Shown: piece by piece, positions 14,946 to 18,589 of the stretch
How the letters are laid out: each line of letters opens with the position of its first letter
Position numbering within the stretch: the stretch's first letter is position 1
NCBI RefSeq assembly: GCF_934191625.1
Contig: NZ_CAKPUG010000010.1
Coordinates: forward strand, 1 to 18,589
Length of the DNA: 18,589 nt
Origin: an uncultured Lactococcus sp.
GTDB taxonomy: Bacteria; Bacillota; Bacilli; Lactobacillales; Streptococcaceae
Direction of reading: 5' to 3'
Made by a program: the position numbers and the translations under genes
The notes under the pieces: generated by a model
What the model was told of the DNA's origin: nothing
Database searches by the model: none
What the model saw: only the letters and a program-made list of their open reading frames with translations

Positions 14946-15392
14946 ATGATGAAAACAACATTCATGGCTAACGCTTCAAACGTTGACCGTAAATGGTACG
15001 TGGTTGACGCAACTGATGTACCTCTTGGTCGTTTGTCAGCTGTAGTTGCTAGCGTACTTCGCGGTAAAAACAAACCAACTTTCACTCCTCACACAGATAC
15101 AGGTGATTTCGTTATCGTTATCAATGCTGATAAAGTAAAACTTACTGGTAAAAAAGCAACTGATAAAGTTTACTACCGTCACAGCCTTCACCCAGGTGGA
15201 TTGAAATCAATCACTGCTGGTGAACTCCGTGAGAAAAACGCTGTACGTTTGATTGAAAAATCAGTTAAAGGTATGCTTCCACACAACACTCTTGGACGTG
15301 CTCAAGGCATGAAACTTAAAGTGTTTGTTGGTGGTGAACACACACACGCAGCACAAAAACCTGAAGTTCTTGATATTTCAGGTCTTATCTAA
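14946..15392 (+). CDS. rplM: 50S ribosomal protein L13
   Basis: A 148-residue L13, early-assembling 50S protein. The frame is open back to a TTG at 14808, but that TTG is the promoter -35 box and the intervening codons are the leader RNA. The ATG at 14946 gives [11 protein letters not shown], aligned with streptococcal MNKTTFMA starts; AAAGGA at 14928-14933 is the SD. A start at 14949 is also possible. Conserved segments: [21 protein letters not shown], and [12 protein letters not shown]. rpsI follows 16 nt downstream in the standard rplM-rpsI operon. Confidence 0.97.
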   Translation: MMKTTFMANASNVDRKWYVVDATDVPLGRLSAVVASVLRGKNKPTFTPHTDTGDFVIVINADKVKLTGKKATDKVYYRHSLHPGGLKSITAGELREKNAVRLIEKSVKGMLPHNTLGRAQGMKLKVFVGGEHTHAAQKPEVLDISGLI

Positions 15393-15408
15393 GGAGGGAA
15401 CGCACTAA

Positions 15409-15801
15409 ATGGCACAAGTACAATATGCTGGCACAGGACGCCGTAAAAATTCAGTTGCTCGTGTACGTCTCGTACCCGGCACAGGTAAAATCGTAATTAA
15501 CAAACGTGATGTAGAAGATTACATCCCACAAGCAGCACTTCGCCTTGTTATCAACCAACCATTTGCAGCTACACAAACTGAAGGTAGCTACGATACACTC
15601 GTAAACGTAAACGGTGGTGGAGTATCAGGTCAATCAGGAGCTATCCGTCATGGTATCGCTCGTGCGTTGCTTGAAGTGGATCCAGACTTCCGCGGCGCGT
15701 TGAAACGCGCTGGCTTGCTTACACGTGATGCTCGTATGGTTGAACGTAAAAAAGCTGGTCTTAAGAAAGCTCGTAAAGCTTCACAATTCTCAAAACGTTA
15801 A
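15409..15801 (+). CDS. rpsI: 30S ribosomal protein S9
   Basis: A 130-residue S9, whose basic C-terminal tail (ending QFSKR) reaches the P-site tRNA in the 30S head. Conserved features: [14 protein letters not shown] at the N terminus, and the glycine-rich [20 protein letters not shown] strong SD (AAGGAGGG, about 15392-15399) is located at the end of rplM, 10 nt before the ATG. It is the last gene of the operon. Confidence 0.98.
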   Translation: MAQVQYAGTGRRKNSVARVRLVPGTGKIVINKRDVEDYIPQAALRLVINQPFAATQTEGSYDTLVNVNGGGVSGQSGAIRHGIARALLEVDPDFRGALKRAGLLTRDARMVERKKAGLKKARKASQFSKR

Positions 15802-15882
15802 TTTATTTCAGATATACAACGTTTTGGACTATTATTTGGTGAAAATTGGTGGAAAATTTCATCATTCTATCCATATAAAACT

Positions 15883-15914
15883 AAAAGACATCAGTATTTT
15901 ACTGATGTCTTTTT
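15883..15914 (+). terminator. Intrinsic terminator after rpsI
   Basis: The 14-bp stem AAAAGACATCAGTA / TACTGATGTCTTTT has a TTT loop and ends in a T-run. It lies 81 nt after the rpsI stop; the 3' UTR between shows no gene. Confidence 0.9.
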
Positions 15915-16051
15915 GATATGCTTGTAGAGTTTAATTTTATTAAAGGCAGTTAATTCTTAGAGAACTGTATGAACGGATATTACAAATTTATTGCGCTACA
16001 TTCTTTAAAAGATAAGAGTGATATTTGTAGGAATGAACAGAGGAAGAATAA

Positions 16052-16073
16052 CAGATACCTAAAAAGGTATCTG
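16052..16073. terminator. Possible terminator hairpin downstream of mgtC
   Basis: CAGATACC / GGTATCTG form an 8-bp stem with a TAAAAA loop. The following T-run is short on the plus strand and absent on the minus strand, so its role as the mgtC terminator is doubtful. The bases from 15915 to 16051 show no gene. Confidence 0.4.
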
Positions 16074-16086
16074 GCTTTTAAGTCGT

Positions 16087-16758
16087 TTAGTATTCAATTG
16101 ATTTAATCTTATTATTAGTTTCTAAAAGCGACAACAGTGACGCAAGTTCATAAGTTTTGGGTAATCTTAAATATAAATTTGTTTTTAAATAATTATTTGA
16201 TTTTTTTTCAACTTTTATACTAAGTGTTGTGATATGTTCCTTTTTCAGCTGTTTTTGCAGGAGTCGAAGCCCTTCAAAATCCTCTAATTGAACGATAAGG
16301 TGTGTGCTTGTTGCTGATTTTATCCACCGATAATTTTGGTGTAAAATAATTTGGAAAAGTAAAATAAGTAAAGTAGCTACGATACCTATGAAATAGAGCC
16401 CAGAGCCAACAGCCATCCCAATTCCAGAAGTTGCCCAAATTCCAGCAGCGGTAGTTAAGCCATTAACTGATTGATTGTGAACAAAAATCATTCCTGCTCC
16501 TAGGAAACCAATCCCGCTCACAATTTGTGCTGCTATTCTAGAAGGATCAAGATTGATACCATGAGTATTAATAATATCCATAAAGCCATATTTTGAGACA
16601 ATAATTATTAATGCGGCACTCAACGCCACAATCAAATGAGTACGTGTGCCAGCATTTTTATAACGACTATTTCTTTCATAACCAATGGCATAGCCACATA
16701 CTCCTGCTAATACTAATCGAATCAGCCAATCAACTTGTGTTAAGAAAGTAATTTGCAT
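16087..16758 (-). CDS. MgtC/SapB-family membrane protein
   Basis: A 223-residue protein. The N-terminal MgtC/SapB domain (about 1-145) has five hydrophobic segments and the family signatures GYERNSRYKNAGTRTH (22-41 region), GIGFLGAGMIF and GLTTAAGIWATSGIGMAVG. A soluble C-terminal domain (about 150-223) has the ACT-like fold pattern seen in some family members. In pathogens MgtC influences magnesium stress survival and ATP synthase; in lactic acid bacteria the role is undefined, and 'magnesium transporter' would be an over-call. A strong SD (AAGGGGG, minus strand 16773-16767) precedes the ATG. It is monocistronic and divergent from the cardiolipin synthase gene. Confidence 0.88.
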   Translation of the reverse strand: MQITFLTQVDWLIRLVLAGVCGYAIGYERNSRYKNAGTRTHLIVALSAALIIIVSKYGFMDIINTHGINLDPSRIAAQIVSGIGFLGAGMIFVHNQSVNGLTTAAGIWATSGIGMAVGSGLYFIGIVATLLILLFQIILHQNYRWIKSATSTHLIVQLEDFEGLRLLQKQLKKEHITTLSIKVEKKSNNYLKTNLYLRLPKTYELASLLSLLETNNKIKSIEY

Positions 16759-16795
16759 AAAAATTTCCCCCTTGTCATTTAAAAACTTATCATAT

Positions 16796-16801
16796 ATTAT
16801 A
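16796..16801 (-). promoter_or_regulatory. mgtC promoter -10
   Basis: Minus-strand TATAAT at 16801-16796, about 38 nt before the ATG. The -35 position is a T-run and a poor match. Confidence 0.5.
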
Positions 16802-16962
16802 TCGCTATTTTAATGAGAAAAAAAGTAACTTCCACAAAGATAATGTTCATGTACGATGGATTAAACTTATACCAGTAAGTTCTCTGAAGAGCAGCTATTT
16901 TATTGTGATATTTAAACAATAGAGTATTAATGTCTAGCTGATGCTCAATATCCCATCAATTT

Positions 16963-16971
16963 TGGTATAAT
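16963..16971 (+). promoter_or_regulatory. cls promoter (extended -10)
   Basis: TGGTATAAT: a perfect TATAAT (16966-16971) with upstream TG. No clear -35. The 16802-16962 stretch between the divergent promoters shows no gene and no operator I recognise. Confidence 0.65.
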
Positions 16972-17020
16972 TGGATGAACAATATTATTTTATAGAGGAT
17001 TATTTTAGGAGAAACATTTT

Positions 17021-18469
17021 ATGTCACTTGCGACAATTTATAGCTTTATTGGAACACTGATAACGATTAACACGGTGCTTGCCCTTGTGACGATTTTTCG
17101 CAAACCGAGATCCATTGCTAGTATCTTTGCGTGGTTTATGTGTTTAGTTTTTTTACCAGGTATTGGATTTCTTGGTTATCTTTTCTTGGGACGAGGCCTT
17201 GATCGTACAACGGTACGTCGTTTTGAAGAAGAGAACAAATACAATCTGTCTATTCTGGGGCAAAGAGTACATGAAAATAACGAAAAATTTGGACCAAAGG
17301 ACATGACACCCCATGAAAAATTACTTAAAAGATACTTCAATAATATAGAACGCACGCCTCTTTGTCGTGGTAATAGCGTAAATTTTTATTTAAATGGAGA
17401 AGATAAATTTGCGGCCCTCTTTGAAGATATAAAGAATGCAAAAGATAATATTCATGTAGAATACTATGCTTTCTTTAATGACAAAATTGGGACTAAATTT
17501 CGCAATCACCTTATTGAGAAAGCCAAGGAGGGGGTTGAAGTTAGAGTGGTTTATGACCCATGGGGAGGAAAGACTAAAAAGGATTTCTTTAAGCCTCTAG
17601 AGGATGTGGGTGGAAAAGTAACGGCATTTATTACTTCACGTAATTCATTGATGAAAACGCGTCTTAACTACCACTTGCACCGGAAAATTGTAGTGATTGA
17701 TGGTCAAATTGCATGGACTGGAGGATTTAATGTTGGGGATCAATATATTTACAATAGTAAAAAATTTGGTTTCTGGCGGGATACACATGGGAGAATAGAA
17801 GGAACAGCAGCTTTCGGGTTGCAAGAAACCTTCATCCGAGATTGGAATGTGTCAGTCAAAGATCCTCGTGAGAAGATGGACCGGAAAGATACATATTTTG
17901 TCGTCCCAGAGAAAGAAGGGAATGTCGACATTCAAATTGTTGCCAATGGTCCAGAGAGTGATAATAAGACTTTAAGAACAGGCTTTATAAAGATGATTAT
18001 GGATGCAGAAGATTATATATGGCTACAATCTCCATATCTGATACCTGATGATTCAATGATAACCGCACTTGTCGCGGCAGCTAATTCGGGTGTTGATGTA
18101 AGGATAATGATTCCCGATATGCCTGATCATCCCTTTATTTTTAGAGCAACACAATATTACGCTAACTATCTACATAAGCATGGTGTAAAAATCTACAACT
18201 ATACAAATGGATTTTTACATTCCAAAACCCTTGTAATGGATGGGAAATTGGGCGTATTTGGTACAACAAATCAAGATATACGTAGCTATGAACTAAATTT
18301 TGAAATAAGTGCATTCTGTTATGACGAAGGTGTGGCAGAGGAAATGAGACGTACATTTGAAGTAGATTTGCAAAATGCTAGATTACTTACTGATGAGGAA
18401 ATTGCTCAACAATCTCTTTGGTTAAAACTTAAGCAAAACTTCTCAAGACTACTTAGTCCGATATTATAA
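17021..18469 (+). CDS. cls: Cardiolipin synthase (phospholipase D superfamily)
   Basis: A 482-residue bacterial-type cardiolipin synthase that joins two phosphatidylglycerols to cardiolipin and glycerol in the cytoplasmic membrane. Two N-terminal membrane helices (about 4-26 and 33-57) precede two phospholipase D domains. The HKD motifs are H220-x-K222-x4-D227 and H400-x-K402-x4-D407, both complete with the downstream GGFN and GTTNQD residues. Length is typical. AGGAG at 17007-17011 serves the ATG. It is monocistronic, with a terminator downstream. Gram-positives often have more than one cls, and this may not be the only copy. Confidence 0.95.
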   Translation: MSLATIYSFIGTLITINTVLALVTIFRKPRSIASIFAWFMCLVFLPGIGFLGYLFLGRGLDRTTVRRFEEENKYNLSILGQRVHENNEKFGPKDMTPHEKLLKRYFNNIERTPLCRGNSVNFYLNGEDKFAALFEDIKNAKDNIHVEYYAFFNDKIGTKFRNHLIEKAKEGVEVRVVYDPWGGKTKKDFFKPLEDVGGKVTAFITSRNSLMKTRLNYHLHRKIVVIDGQIAWTGGFNVGDQYIYNSKKFGFWRDTHGRIEGTAAFGLQETFIRDWNVSVKDPREKMDRKDTYFVVPEKEGNVDIQIVANGPESDNKTLRTGFIKMIMDAEDYIWLQSPYLIPDDSMITALVAAANSGVDVRIMIPDMPDHPFIFRATQYYANYLHKHGVKIYNYTNGFLHSKTLVMDGKLGVFGTTNQDIRSYELNFEISAFCYDEGVAEEMRRTFEVDLQNARLLTDEEIAQQSLWLKLKQNFSRLLSPIL

Positions 18470-18476
18470 GGAGAGC

Positions 18477-18505
18477 AACAAACACAGAAGTGTTTGTTTT
18501 TTTTT
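18477..18505 (+). terminator. Intrinsic terminator after cls
   Basis: AACAAACAC / GTGTTTGTT form a 9-bp stem with an AGAA loop and a run of T residues. Confidence 0.9.
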
Positions 18506-18533
18506 CTCCCAGAAAACGTGACAACAGAGGGCT

Positions 18534-18546
18534 TAAACCGAACGAA
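18534..18546 (+). promoter_or_regulatory. PurBox-like element at the right edge
   Basis: TAAACCGAACGAA keeps the full CCGAAC core and the AAA before it (10/13 to AWWWCCGAACWWT). Its centre (18540) lies about 75 bases before the start point predicted from the TTGACA at 18580. Confidence 0.5.
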
Positions 18547-18579
18547 AGGAAAAAAAGTGGAAAAAAACACAGTTTATTC

Positions 18580-18585
18580 TTGACA
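18580..18585 (+). promoter_or_regulatory. -35 hexamer of a promoter running off the window
   Basis: A perfect TTGACA, 4 bases before the window end. The -10 and gene are outside, so promoter identity rests on one hexamer. Confidence 0.45.
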
Positions 18586-18589
18586 TGGT

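Noticed and set aside
16087..16758. Calling the MgtC/SapB protein a magnesium transporter
   Set aside because: MgtC-family proteins are not established transporters, and nothing in the sequence or context shows magnesium transport.

Overview
The window is low-GC Firmicute DNA and fits the Streptococcaceae, most likely a Lactococcus. The reasons are the 5S-tRNA-Glu-tRNA-Asn order, a GlcU-type glucose permease, a Bacillus/lactococcal-type PurR, a split rpsL-rpsG / fusA region, and a perfect match to the lactococcal PurBox in front of purR. No phage, insertion sequence, CRISPR array or restriction system is visible. It reads as housekeeping chromosome.

Layout. 1-300: the 3' end of a 5S rRNA, then tRNA-Glu(UUC) and tRNA-Asn(GUU), each followed by a hairpin terminator. 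338-1814: two overlapping genes, a YtqA-type radical SAM enzyme and a YtqB-type methyltransferase (mnmL-mnmM), which finish the wobble-uridine modification carried by tRNAs such as the adjacent tRNA-Glu. 2001-4327: a GlcU sugar permease and an APC-family amino-acid permease. 4360-5646 (minus): the D,D-carboxypeptidase dacA, converging on the permease through a shared palindromic terminator. 5664-6105: about 440 bases with no convincing gene.

6106-7284: the strong rpsL-rpsG promoter, a long leader, ribosomal proteins S12 and S7, and a terminator. 7369-9757: a self-contained cassette of an OPT-family transporter and a PqqD-like protein, lying between rpsG and fusA, so EF-G has its own promoter. 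9867-12051: fusA. 12098-13071: purR with a PurBox inside its promoter. 13167-14780 (minus): rnhC (RNase HIII) and lepB (signal peptidase I). 14808-15914: rplM-rpsI behind an L13-type leader. 16087-16758 (minus): an MgtC/SapB membrane protein. 16963-18498 (plus): a cardiolipin synthase. The last 50 bases carry a PurBox-like core and a TTGACA hexamer spaced as in PurR-activated lactococcal promoters, so the next gene may belong to the purine regulon.

The best leads are regulatory: the PurR circuit (PurBox in purR and at the right edge), two minus-strand genes (dacA, rnhC) whose -10 boxes end exactly 6 nt before the ATG and may make leaderless mRNAs, a 9-mer shared at the start points of the two ribosomal-protein operons, and the OPT-PqqD pair, which couples a peptide-recognition fold to a peptide/metal transporter with no RiPP genes nearby.
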